Shown here: positions 8,533 to 17,175 of the stretch, piece by piece
How the letters are laid out: each line of letters starts with the position of its first letter
Numbering within the stretch: the first letter of the stretch is position 1
NCBI GenBank assembly: GCA_004020875.1
Contig: SAPZ01000001.1
Span: forward strand, 496,001-560,000
Reading direction: 5' to 3'
Length of the DNA stretch: 64,000 nucleotides
Origin: Mesorhizobium sp.
GTDB lineage: Bacteria; Pseudomonadota; Alphaproteobacteria; Rhizobiales; Rhizobiaceae
Made by a program: the position numbers and the translations under genes
The notes under the pieces: generated by a model
Database searches by the model: none
Told to the model about the DNA's origin: nothing
What the model saw: only the letters and a program-made list of their open reading frames with translations

Positions 8533-9726
8533 TCATGGGGCGGTCTCCCGGTTCGTCGTCCGTGCACCCGGCGGTCCGCGCGGCTGCCTCCATCGTTTGA
8601 AGGTCTCGATGATGATCATGCGGCCGCCACAGCAGGGGCATGGCGGGCGAAAGTCGTCCGGTTCGTCCGTGGTGTCGTCATCGGACGGTGCGGCGACGTT
8701 CAGGAGGTCACGAGCAAGCGCGAGGCTGGCCTTGCGAGCGGAGCCGGCAAGCAGGCCGTAATGCCGTATGCGGTGGAATCCCTTTGGCAAGACATGGAGC
8801 AGGAAGCGGCGGATGAACTCGTCGGCTGCAAGCGTCATCACCTGCTGCCGATCCGTTCCGTCGCGGCGGTAGTCCTTGTAGCGGAAGGTGACGCCGGTCT
8901 CGTCGAAGGCGATCAGCCGACGGTTCGAGATTGCCACGCGGTGGGTGTAGCGTGACAGATAGGCGAGCACCGCCTCCGGTCCGGCGAAGGGCGCCTTGGA
9001 ATAGATGACCAGCGCTTCTTCCGGACAGGAGCAAGGTGACGCAGGAATGCTCGTCGGTCGGATAGACGCTCCAGCGATCCGAAGAACGCGAGCCGACCGG
9101 CCTCGTGCAGCGCGACCAGGCGAGTCAGGAAGACCCGTCGGAACAGCATGCCGAGCACGCGCACCGGAAGCAGGAAGCCCGGTCGCGACGAGATCCAGCG
9201 GCTCGCGTCAGGCGCGATGCCGCCGCCTGGCACGATCCATGTGCACGTGCGGATGGTGCGTCATCGCCGAACCCCAGGTGTGGAGCACGGCTGTGATGCC
9301 GATGCGCGCGCCGAGGTGCTTGGGATCGGCGGCAATCGTCAGCATCGTCTCCGACGCCGCCTTGAACAGCAGGTCGTAGACGAGCGCCTTGTTCTGGAGC
9401 GCGATGTCGGCGACCTCGGCGGGCAGCGTGAACACGACGTGGAAGTAGCCGACCGGCAGGAGGTCCGCCTCGCGCTCGGCCAGCCACGCTCGCGCCGCCG
9501 CGCCCTGGCACTTGGGGCAGTGCCGGTTGCGGCAGGAGTTGTAGGCGATGCGCCACTGGCCGCAGTCCTCACAGGCCTCGACGTGCCCGCCAAGCGCCGC
9601 GGTGCGGCAGTGCTCGATCGCCGACATGGCCTTGAGCTGGGCGAGGCTCAGATGCCCGGCATGGGCGGCCCGGTAGGCGGGCCCGGCAGCGCGGAGGATG
9701 TCGGCGACCTCGATCGAGGCGCGCAC
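8533..9726 (-). pseudogene. IS91-family transposase, two frameshifts
   Basis: The N-terminal part (from 9726) has the zinc-binding pattern CEDCGQWRIAYNSCRNRHC and the HUH metal motif HPHVH. Near 9235 an extra G shifts the frame: the expected continuation MIVPGGGIAPD appears in the next frame. Near 9008 a missing base after KKRW restores the original frame, giving VIYSKAPF and then the Y2 motif YLSRYTHR and a C-terminal CPCCGG. The two indels cancel in phase, but stops in the shifted interval prevent one continuous product. All family domains are recognisable. Confidence 0.85.
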
Positions 9727-9728
9727 GC

Positions 9729-10638
9729 TCAGCCGTCGGGCGAGATCTCTTCCGGTTTGAACAGGCCAAGCTTGTCGAGCGGGCTCGTGACGGTGCGCAC
9801 CGTGCGGGTGGCAACCTTGGTGTAGAAGGCGGTGCTATTGAGCTTGGCGTGCCCGAGCAGGACCTGGATGATCCGGATGTCCGTGCCGTCCTCCAGCAGG
9901 TGAGTGGCGAAGCTGTGACGCAGCGCGTGCGGTCCGACCCGCTTGGCGATGTCGGCGGCCTGCGCTGCCTCGACGACCACGCGATAGAGTTGGCGGGTGC
10001 TGATGGGCTTCATCGCATGCTGCCCCGGAAACAGGCCAGCCGTCGCGATGCATCACGCCCTGCTGGCGTCCGACCTTCCACCACTGATGCAGGAGAGTGA
10101 GCAGATCCTCCGAGAGCATAGCGTTGCGATACCGCCCGCCCTTGCCACGCTCGACGCGCAGCAGCATGCGCTCGCTGTCGATGTCGGTGACCTTCAGCAT
10201 CGACACCTCGGCGACGCGCAGGCCCGCGCCATAGGCAACCGACAGTGCGGCCTGGTGCTTGAGGCAGGTGGTGGCGTTGAGCAGCCGGGCGACCTCGTCG
10301 CGACTGAGCACCACGGGCAGGTTGCGCGGATGCGCCAGCCGGACAAGCCGGCGCGCCGGGTCCGGGCGGTCGAGCGTTTGGGTGAAGAAGAAGCGCAGCG
10401 CCGACACGATGCTGTTCATCGTCGGCACGGGAACGCCGTCTTCCTGCTGCTCGATCTGGAACCGACGCAGGTCATCGGCGGTCGCTGTGTCTGGTGAACG
10501 CCCGAGGAACGTCGCCAGGCGTCCGATGTCGCGCAGATAGTTGCGCTGCGTCTCGCGTGAGAAGCGCCGCATGTTCATGTCGTCGATCAGCCGCTGCCGC
10601 AGCGGGCTGATCGAAGCTTCGAGAACTGCATGGTTCAT
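9729..10638 (-). pseudogene. IS91-associated tyrosine recombinase, frameshifted
   Basis: The gene starts at 10638 behind CAAGGAGCC. The N-terminal SAM-like core-binding domain (about residues 10-95) and the first catalytic Arg (GAGLRVAEV) are intact. Near 10033 an extra C in TGGCCTG shifts the frame; the rest (HALRHSFATH, LLGHAKLNSTAFYT with the catalytic Tyr) continues in the other frame to 9729. All catalytic residues survive, but on two frames. If the extra base is a sequencing error this would be an intact enzyme of about 303 residues. Confidence 0.85.
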
Positions 10639-11004
10639 GGTCAGGCTCCTTGTTGAAGAAGCCCGCCATGCTCTGCTCCAGCCGAACGACGCTCAACGTG
10701 AGCGCGACGCCCGGCCTGTGCCCTCTACCTCAACCGCGGGCGCCCTCCCGCGCAGCGGGTTCGTTCTTCGGCCCCATTTCGGTCGTTTGGCAGACTGAGG
10801 CTGGATAACCCGCCTTTAAGGGTAAGTGCTTGTTTTTGTTGATAGGAGTTACTGTCGCAATGCGCAAGACGATTGGTTGCCCGTTTCGTGCTTCTCATTG
10901 GTAAGTTTCATTCACGCTATCGCGGCTGGCAGCCTGCCAAAATACCCGAGCAACATGTCCCTTATCGAAATATCGTCCATAACCAGCTTGCGAACTGCCG
11001 CCTA
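10639..11004. other. Gene-free stretch, probably the right end of the IS91-like element
   Basis: No supported gene. The sequence upstream of the recombinase start is likely leader plus element end. Past about 10820 the composition becomes less GC-rich (runs such as GTTTTTGTT and AAATATC), suggesting a different source. No tRNA, repeat array or clear promoter was found. Confidence 0.35.
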
Positions 11005-11270
11005 TTATTGGCTGCGACTTTTGAACTGCAGTGCGCTAACGATCGAAGCTAAGGCTTGCGTTTCCCGGATCGGATAGCGAGCGATAATGTTTCTGACATC
11101 CTTGACCGTAATCCAGCTTTGCAAACGAGCCCTCTCTTCCTGGTAAAAGGCCTGCGCATCCAAAACGATATTGACGTTCTGTCCTGCTTGAATCTTCTTC
11201 CAGTCGGGCATCTCAAGGCCAATTTTGTCCGTAACGATCAGCTCCGTCATCCGAGCGGCAAGCCGGGCCG
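11005..11270 (-). pseudogene. 3' fragment of an unidentified gene
   Basis: An open frame of about 88 codons ends in TAA at 11005. The segment from MTELIVTDKIGL to the C-terminus looks like real protein (mixed alpha/beta, balanced composition), but I do not recognise the family. The frame enters from the truncated cysteine synthase without its own ribosome binding site or 5' end, so it is probably the tail of a larger gene joined here by rearrangement. Its codon use is less GC-rich than its neighbours. Confidence 0.5.
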
Positions 11271-11597
11271 CAGGATCTTGACCTTGTCCGGACTGATGTT
11301 GTCGCTGAGATAGAACTTCGCGCGATAACCGCGCGAGGCGGCAACGGCAGCAAGACCGATACCCGTGTTTCCGCTCGTCACATCCACGATAAGGCCGCCC
11401 GGCTTGATCTTGCCGTTCTCCTCGGCGTCCCTGAGGATCGCCCAGGCGATCCTGTCCTTGATGCTGCCGGCCGGGTTGAAATATTCGATCTTGGCAACGA
11501 TCCGGCCGGCGAGATTGCGCTTGCGACGGTAGTTATGCAGTTCGAGCAGCGGCGTGTTGCCGATGAGATCGGTGATGCTGTCGTGAATTCCGGGCAT
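11271..11597 (-). pseudogene. cysK: 5' fragment of cysteine synthase (PLP-dependent)
   Basis: From ATG at 11597, 109 codons encode the N-terminal third of an O-acetylserine sulfhydrylase-type enzyme: LIGNTPLLEL, NPAGSIKDRIA (with the PLP-binding Lys) and VTSGNTGIGLA. Homology stops abruptly after DKVKILR, where the normal protein continues ALGADV; here the frame runs into PGLPLG and a stop at 11247. The C-terminal two thirds are missing, so it cannot be an active enzyme. It is joined directly to an unrelated 3' gene fragment. Confidence 0.85.
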
Positions 11598-11650
11598 TCC
11601 GTCACCTGTTGCGTTGAGGCGCCCGACGGCGCCCGATTTTCCCGACCTGG

Positions 11651-12364
11651 TCACTCGGCCGCGGATGCAGCCGGCTTCGGATATCGACGCCAGCCGAGCG
11701 CGGGCGCGATGAGGTCGATGAAGTCCGTGATGATCTGTTCGTATTCGTGCTGCTCGAAGTCGTAAGGCAGTTGCAGCCGCAGCTCTCGCACGCCGGCCAG
11801 GATCGGGTCCTCGGACAATTGCTCCAGGATCTGCTCCGAGGTGCCGACGACATCGCTGGCGAAAAGCGTGCGGCGTTCGCCATGGGCTCGCAGGGTGCGA
11901 TCGTGACGTGCGGCGGCGTAGTCGGCGTAGCGCTTCCTGGTCGAGGCATCCGCGCTGTCGAATGGGACGATCACCCGTCCCAACGCCACGCGTCCCGGCT
12001 TGCCATCGTGTTGCGCGGCAAAAGTCTCGAGCTGGTGCAACTGAGCCTCGAAGAAGTTGTCGGTGCCTTCGCCGGACGTGACGTTGCTGAGCAAAAGGTT
12101 GAGGCCGTTGCGGCCCGCCCATTCGGCCGATTTCAGGGAGCCGACGCCATACCAGATACGGTCCGGCAAACCCGGAGCATGCGGCTGCAGCCGGGGCCGC
12201 ACGCGGCCGCCTGGAAATTCAATGATGGCCCCGGGCTCGCCCAGCAGGTCGCCGCGCAGATTGTCGACGAGGCGCCGGACGCGCGTGTGGGAGAAATCGA
12301 AATTGCGCCAGTCGCCGTCGAAGACAAGGGGTCCGAGAATGGCGGCATGCAACGGAAATCCGGC
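11651..12364 (-). pseudogene. 5'-truncated LLM-class flavin-dependent monooxygenase
   Basis: About 235 codons match the C-terminal two thirds of a luciferase-like monooxygenase (typically about 320-340 residues): DRIWYGVGSLKSAEWAGRNG, then SNVTSGEGTDNFFEAQ, and a C-terminal domain with VVGTSEQILEQLSEDP. The N-terminal strands of the TIM barrel are absent, and an in-frame TAG lies just upstream of GFPLHAAILGP. A TTG at 12352 could start translation but gives an incomplete barrel. It lies between other gene fragments on the same strand. Confidence 0.75.
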
Positions 12365-12523
12365 GCTAACTCTGCTTGGCTAGCTCTGTCATAGTCGCGG
12401 CTTCCACCCATTTCGTGGACGGCCTTAATAAACCCCGCGTATGCTGTCTTGTACGCCTCAATCAATGCGTGCAGTTCGATGGATGGCTCTTGGTCTCTGC
12501 TTGCCAGCTCTGTGGTGAGAGCC
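12365..12523 (-). pseudogene. Internal fragment of an unidentified gene
   Basis: About 53 codons read as plausible helical protein (LTTELASRDQEPSIELHALI, then AYAGFIKAVHEMGG), lacking a start and a proper end. Upstream it is fused to the beginning of a short-chain dehydrogenase, downstream to the truncated monooxygenase in a different frame. Family not recognised. Confidence 0.45.
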
Positions 12524-12586
12524 GCCGATGCCGCGAGAAGCTCCCGTGACGACCGCAACGCGATTGGATGATGATAGTGTGGTCAT
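12524..12586 (-). pseudogene. N-terminal remnant of a short-chain dehydrogenase
   Basis: An ATG at 12586 preceded by AAAGGAAG begins MTTLSSSNRVAVVTGASRG followed by IG, the unmistakable N-terminal cofactor motif (TGxxxGIG) of an SDR. After 21 codons homology ends and the frame continues as unrelated sequence. It follows the tautomerase and DoxX genes on the same strand, so the SDR was probably the third gene of that operon before the rearrangement. Confidence 0.75.
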
Positions 12587-12649
12587 TGCCGTCTTCCTTT
12601 CTTGTGACGTTGGTGCCCGCCGCGTCGCCGGGCCGGCGGGCGCCGCGCG

Positions 12650-12862
12650 TTATTCCTTCGCGCGATAGTCATCTGGGATCACGAACACCTCGTCGGCCCG
12701 CCCATAGCCACCGTCCTTGACCTCTTCGATCAATACGATGGTGTGAGGGCGGGCCGCCTCCGACAGGTACTCGACGAGCATCGCGGTCGTGCGATGGACA
12801 ATCTCTTCTTTTTGAGCGCGGCTGAGGGCCGCCTCAGGAACTTTGAAATTAGCAAATGGCAT
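12650..12862 (-). CDS. 4-oxalocrotonate tautomerase-family protein
   Basis: This small protein of 70 residues begins MPFANFKVPEAALS, so after Met removal Pro1 would be the catalytic base typical of the family. The ATG at 12862 is preferred over the upstream GTG at 12871 because it gives Pro at position 2 and lies 8 bases after GGAG. VFVIPDDY near the C-terminus is consistent with the fold. It sits downstream of a DoxX gene and upstream of an SDR remnant; a divergent LysR gene at 13549 probably regulates the set. Confidence 0.85.
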   Translation of the reverse strand: MPFANFKVPEAALSRAQKEEIVHRTTAMLVEYLSEAARPHTIVLIEEVKDGGYGRADEVFVIPDDYRAKE

Positions 12863-12928
12863 AATATTCACTCCTTCAGGTGGTTGAACTGTTGAATTAA
12901 GCGAACTAGCGTTGCTACCAGCGAGCGC

Positions 12929-13432
12929 TCAGAATTCGCGACCTACAAGTCGATCGATCGAGTAGACGCTGCCGCCACGCGCCCAGATGAATAGTGCGAC
13001 GAAGCCCAAAATCATTGGATATTCGATGCCGCGGTCGATCCACGGAAAGGTCGGGCCGAGCGCAATACTGACGAAGATCATCTCTACCGCCAGCATCAGG
13101 GCGACCAGCCGCGTCGCACAGCCGGCCGCCACTGCAAGCCCGCCAAACGTCTCAAGCGCTGCAACGAATGCCGCCAGCTGCGGCGCAAACGGCAGATTCA
13201 AGACCCTTTCGATCAGGTCAATCGAGCCCTTCATCGGATCGGCCATTGCCCCATGCTGGAGGCCGAGCAGTTTCGGAACGCCGTGCGTAACGATCGTCAG
13301 GCCAAACGCTGTCCGGAGAAGAGCGTAGGAGATCGGCTTCGCGCGTTCATAGAACGGGGCGAGCGACGGCATGATAAGGCGCGCCGTGTCGTTCTCTGCG
13401 GCTGCGCCGCGTGCTCCCGCTTCGTCCGCCAC
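12929..13432 (-). CDS. DoxX-family inner-membrane protein
   Basis: The 167-residue protein has about four hydrophobic segments and the DoxX pattern (ALLRTAFGLTIVTHGVPKLL, then ALETFGGLAVAAGCATRLVA). DoxX-like proteins are membrane subunits linked to respiratory or redox-stress functions, often poorly characterised. The GTG at 13432 follows CAGGAGATCAAG, a good ribosome binding site; an internal ATG at 13372 is an alternative. It is the first gene of a minus-strand operon with the tautomerase. Confidence 0.85.
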   Translation of the reverse strand: MADEAGARGAAAENDTARLIMPSLAPFYERAKPISYALLRTAFGLTIVTHGVPKLLGLQHGAMADPMKGSIDLIERVLNLPFAPQLAAFVAALETFGGLAVAAGCATRLVALMLAVEMIFVSIALGPTFPWIDRGIEYPMILGFVALFIWARGGSVYSIDRLVGREF

Positions 13433-13548
13433 CTTGATCTCCTGATCGCTGCTTCCAGGAGAGAAATAGCCGTTTTCAAATTGGGCGGTAGCAGCCTATC
13501 TTTAACATCACCATTTCAAATGTAATAACAATCCGCTACGGATGAAGC

Positions 13549-14463
13549 ATGGATCGTATCAACACCATGCGGCTTTTCGTACGGATCGTGGAGCGCCGAA
13601 GCTTCGCTCAGGCTGCGCGCGACCTTCAGATCCCACGCCCTACGGCGACCCATGCAATCCAGGGTCTCGAGGCGGATCTAGGCGTGCGGCTTCTCGAGAG
13701 AACCACGCGAACTGTGCATCCGACTCTCGACGGGCTGCTGTATCAAGAGCGCTGCGTCCGACTTTTGGCGGATCTGGACGAGACGGAGAGCATCTTCCGC
13801 AATGCCGAGCCTAAGGGGCCGTTGCGGGTAGATCTGCAGGGCACACTCGCCCGTTTCTTTGTCTTGCCGGCGCTACCAGGGTTCATCGCGCGCTTTCCAC
13901 ACATTGCGCTCGGTCTGAGCGAGGGCGACCGTATGGTCGATCTCATCACGGAAGGTGTAGATTGCGTTCTTCGTGCTGGCACTCTCCAGGACTCCTCGCT
14001 CATTGGAAGGCGAATAGCGACATTCCCCCAAGTCACACTTGCCAGTCCCGCCTATCTCGAACGCTTCGGCATCCCTGCGTCCTTGGAAGACCTGGAGGGC
14101 CACCGGATGGTGGGTTATGCTGCGTCCACGACAGGACAGCCCTACTCGCTGGAATTCGATCGGGACGGCCGTGAACGCGAAATTTTGCTACCCCATGATC
14201 TGATCGTCCGGGGCGCCGAAATCTACACCGCCGCAGGCGTAGCCGGTCTGGGTCTAATTCAGGTGCCGCGTTATCGTGTCCGGGATCAGGTTGATAACGG
14301 CGCGCTTGTATCGGTGCTGGAAGACTTTCCGCCACCACCGATGGAGATATCTATCCTCTACCCGCAGAGCCGGTACCTCTCGTCTCGCGTCAGAGTGTTC
14401 ATCGAATGGATCACGGAAACATTTCGAGTAGCCGAGGCCCGCGAACAAAAAACGCCTGCGTGA
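13549..14463 (+). CDS. LysR-family transcriptional regulator
   Basis: The 304-residue protein has an N-terminal winged helix-turn-helix (RSFAQAARDLQIPRPTATHA, about residues 17-36, then LLERTTRTVHPT) and a periplasmic-binding-like effector domain from about residue 90. It is of the CrgA/AaeR-like LysR subgroup. It is divergent from the DoxX-tautomerase operon with a 116-base gap, so it probably controls that operon and itself. Effector unknown. Confidence 0.92.
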   Translation: MDRINTMRLFVRIVERRSFAQAARDLQIPRPTATHAIQGLEADLGVRLLERTTRTVHPTLDGLLYQERCVRLLADLDETESIFRNAEPKGPLRVDLQGTLARFFVLPALPGFIARFPHIALGLSEGDRMVDLITEGVDCVLRAGTLQDSSLIGRRIATFPQVTLASPAYLERFGIPASLEDLEGHRMVGYAASTTGQPYSLEFDRDGREREILLPHDLIVRGAEIYTAAGVAGLGLIQVPRYRVRDQVDNGALVSVLEDFPPPPMEISILYPQSRYLSSRVRVFIEWITETFRVAEAREQKTPA

Positions 14464-14479
14464 ATGCCCGGCATACCCA

Positions 14480-15430
14480 TCAGAGTGCTAGCATCCGACT
14501 CAGCGCGCTTCGCCGATCCGCCCGATATTGTTCGGCAATGCTGCTATCGGTCATGTCAAACCCATGAATGCCCCCGGGATACAGGTGGAATTCGACCGGA
14601 ACGCCGGACCGCGCCAGGCGCAACGCGTAATCGGCATCCTCATCGACGAACAGATCCAGTGCACCCACCGCGATGAACGCTGGCGGCAAGCCTGCCAAAT
14701 CGTCGCTCAAGCCCGCAGCGAAATAGGCGCCGTTCTCTTCGGTCACATTCTGGCCGCCGCGCATGGCCTCCCAGCCGAAGCGGTTATGACGTCGTGTCCA
14801 CACGAATTCGCCGGCGTGAGGGTTGTCGAGCGGCGCGTCCGACGTCCCGGTACGGGGATCGAGCATCGGATACACTAGAACCTGTCCGGCTAGTCGGACT
14901 TCACGTCGGTCCCGCGCGAGTAGAGCCAGCGAAGCGGCGAGTCCGCCGCCCGCGCTCTCCCCCATGACTAAGATGCGCCCAGGGTCAATCCCTAGCCTGT
15001 CCGCCTGATCATGCAGCCAGCGCAAGGCCGCATAGCAATCGTACAAAGGTCCGGGGAAGCTGGCTTCAGGCGCCAGGCGATAGTTCACCGCAACCACCAT
15101 CGCGCCAAACTCGTCGGCTAGCGCTTGGTTTGCCGTCGCCATCCATTCAGGCCTACCTGCGATAAAGCCACTAGCGTGGATGAAGAGGATCGCCGGAACA
15201 GGCTCAGTTGTCTCGGCCGGCCGATAGGCAAGCAGCCTCACATCAGGCTGTCCCTCGAGCCCCTCGGCCCAATGTTCCTCGAACTTCGGGGACGAGGCTG
15301 GAGAAGCGCCGCCGATTGCTGCATCCAGCGCGGCTCGATACTCGTCAAGTGTCTGGCGAGTGGGATCAAAGGCGGCGAACGCGAGCGCTAGATCGCGGGC
15401 CGCAGGGTCTACAAGGTGAAGCGTGTCCAT
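14480..15430 (-). CDS. Alpha/beta hydrolase, hormone-sensitive-lipase-like esterase
   Basis: The 316-residue protein has the nucleophile motif GESAGGGLAAS (near residue 160), an acid in DLFVDEDAD and His in GGIHGFDM, which together form a Ser-Asp-His triad. The HSL oxyanion motif, normally HGGG, is HASGF here (FIHASGFIAG, about residue 85), a notable substitution. It probably hydrolyses short acyl esters in the cytoplasm. It converges with the LysR gene on its left and is divergent from the LysR gene at 15521, its likely regulator. Confidence 0.85.
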   Translation of the reverse strand: MDTLHLVDPAARDLALAFAAFDPTRQTLDEYRAALDAAIGGASPASSPKFEEHWAEGLEGQPDVRLLAYRPAETTEPVPAILFIHASGFIAGRPEWMATANQALADEFGAMVVAVNYRLAPEASFPGPLYDCYAALRWLHDQADRLGIDPGRILVMGESAGGGLAASLALLARDRREVRLAGQVLVYPMLDPRTGTSDAPLDNPHAGEFVWTRRHNRFGWEAMRGGQNVTEENGAYFAAGLSDDLAGLPPAFIAVGALDLFVDEDADYALRLARSGVPVEFHLYPGGIHGFDMTDSSIAEQYRADRRSALSRMLAL

Positions 15431-15520
15431 GAATGTCTCCTACGCCTCCAAGAGATAGCGCAGGCCAATTGCTGGGTGTATATCAAGTAAATCGTATGGG
15501 TTGATGAAAATTCGCCAACT

Positions 15521-16429
15521 ATGCAGCGTCCCACCTTAAGCGACATCGCCGCCTTTTGTGCAGTGGCGAGAAACCGTAGCTTCCGCCGAGCAGCAGACGA
15601 ACTCGGCGTGACGCCTTCGACCCTCAGTCACACGATCAGCGCTCTCGAAAAGCAACTAGGGCTGAGGCTCCTCCACCGTACGACGCGAAGCGTCGCGACC
15701 ACCGAGGCAGGCCAAAATTTGCAGCAGCGCATGGAAGCCTTGCTCAGCGAATTCGACATCGCGCTGAATGAGACGCGACAATTTCGGGACACTGTCAGTG
15801 GAAGCATCCGGATCAGCGCCGCCTCGGCCGCAATCCTTCCGTTGTTCGACCATGTCCTGCCGGAGCTTCGCAATAAGCATCCCGAAATCCAAATCGAATT
15901 CGTCGCCGATGGCCGTCTTATCGACATCATCGAAGAAGGTTTCGACGCGGGAATTCGGTTCGGCGAAATGGTTCCAAAAGACATGATCGGAGTGGCGTTC
16001 GGTGAGCCTTCTCGCTTCGTCGCTATCGCTTCACCGTCCTATTTCGCGCAGCACGGTGTCCCTCTCTCGCCCTCAGATTTATTCGAGCATCAATGCATCC
16101 GGATGAGACTGACCACCGGCAGGATCCTCCGCTGGAAATTCGAGAAAGGCAAGGTCACGGAGACATTTGAGCCAACGGATGGGATCACCCTTAGCGACGT
16201 ACCTCTACAACTCGAGGCAGCTGCGAAAGGTCTTGGGATCGCTTATGTTTGGGAAAACGCCGCACGCCCGCACATCGATAAGGGATCGGTGCGCATCGTG
16301 CTCCGTGAATGGGCACCCCCGACGGAGCGACTGCTATTCTACTTTCCTGCTAACAGGCGAACGCCGCCAGCGCTACGCGCATTCGTCGAAATACTGCAGG
16401 AGAGCGACAAGCATCCGAGGCGCACCTGA
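15521..16429 (+). CDS. LysR-family transcriptional regulator
   Basis: The 302-residue protein has an HTH (RSFRRAADELGVTPSTLSHT, about residues 19-38, then LLHRTTRSVATTEAG) and an effector domain containing IEEGFDAGIRFGE. It is strikingly similar in its HTH and effector motifs to the LysR at 24741, so the two are probably paralogues. It is divergent from the esterase gene (90-base gap) and probably regulates it. Confidence 0.92.
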   Translation: MQRPTLSDIAAFCAVARNRSFRRAADELGVTPSTLSHTISALEKQLGLRLLHRTTRSVATTEAGQNLQQRMEALLSEFDIALNETRQFRDTVSGSIRISAASAAILPLFDHVLPELRNKHPEIQIEFVADGRLIDIIEEGFDAGIRFGEMVPKDMIGVAFGEPSRFVAIASPSYFAQHGVPLSPSDLFEHQCIRMRLTTGRILRWKFEKGKVTETFEPTDGITLSDVPLQLEAAAKGLGIAYVWENAARPHIDKGSVRIVLREWAPPTERLLFYFPANRRTPPALRAFVEILQESDKHPRRT

Positions 16430-16633
16430 ACTCGCCGGGCCGGCAGACGCTTCGGCCGACCTTCCATACGCAGCGTCCGGACTTGAGAACGCATGCGGGC
16501 TCATGTCATTGCACGATCCGAATTTTCTGCTAGGCCGGAACAGTCGGAAAGATCGCCTCGGAGGCCTGTGCAGAGGTCAGCTGAAACCGCCTCGCACCAT
16601 CCTCTAAGCTCTGACTAGCATTCGTGTGTCCAG

Positions 16634-17128
16634 CTAATCCAAAAATGCTGGAAAGGTCGGCATCGCGGCGAAATCCTCAGGTGCGTGCTGGACCACGACT
16701 CGGGCGTGGGTGTTCTCTACGATGCCCTTGGGGCGTCCAAAGGAGGCGATTGAATTGGCGCGTTCGGTGTTCGCCAGCGGCACCAGATCCTTCCTATAAT
16801 TTTCCCGCGTATGATAGACGTCACCGGTGATCAATACCGGCCCAGTTTTGGCGAGGTAGGCCAGCATCGTCCGCGATCCAGGCGTATGTCCTGGCGCCAC
16901 GAGCAGCCGCACGCTCCCGTCGCCGAAAACATCCTCATCTAGGTCGTGGGCCCTGACCTTGGCATGGGCAGGCGGCGCGATCGTCGACAAGTTGACACCG
17001 AACGGAGTGGGCTTGCCGCGCGCCCATGTGAGTTCGCGGGCGGCAACAATGAACGTCACGCCCTGAAGGGCCTGGAAGGTCGTGCCCACCTCATCGGTGT
17101 GCCTCTCGCAGAAGAGACGGAACGCATT
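16634..17128 (-). pseudogene. C-terminal fragment of a metallo-beta-lactamase-fold hydrolase
   Basis: The frame encodes the C-terminal half of an MBL-fold protein of the N-acyl-homoserine-lactonase-like group: LLVAPGHTPGSRTMLAYL and VLITGDVYHTREN, supplying two later metal ligands. The N-terminal HxHxDH motif is absent; the nearest equivalent reads RHTDEVGTT, and an in-frame TGA blocks the frame just upstream (about 17129). The usual length is about 270 residues; 151-164 remain. It is probably non-functional. Confidence 0.7.
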
Positions 17129-17175
17129 TCAGACAGACACGCTGGCGACTGGTCGGTCGCCAGCGTGTCGCTCGA

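Larger units (their letters stand above)
8533..10638 (-). mobile_element. Decayed IS91-family element (coding core)
   Basis: A tyrosine recombinase gene and an IS91-type HUH/Y2 transposase gene lie head to tail on the minus strand, 2 bases apart, as in the integrase-carrying group of IS91-like elements. IS91 elements move by rolling-circle replication without terminal inverted repeats or target duplications, so ends cannot be read by eye. The coordinates give only the coding core. Both genes carry single-base frameshifts, so it is probably inactive. Confidence 0.8.

Noticed and set aside
8306..8641. Minus-strand frame of 111 codons overlapping the transposase end
   Set aside because: It is the transposase C-terminus read out of frame; the 8533-8970 frame carries the recognisable Y2 and CPCCGG motifs.
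11598..12122. Upstream extension of the cysteine synthase frame
   Set aside because: This part is a shadow of the monooxygenase fragment in another frame; the cysteine synthase homology begins exactly at ATG 11597.
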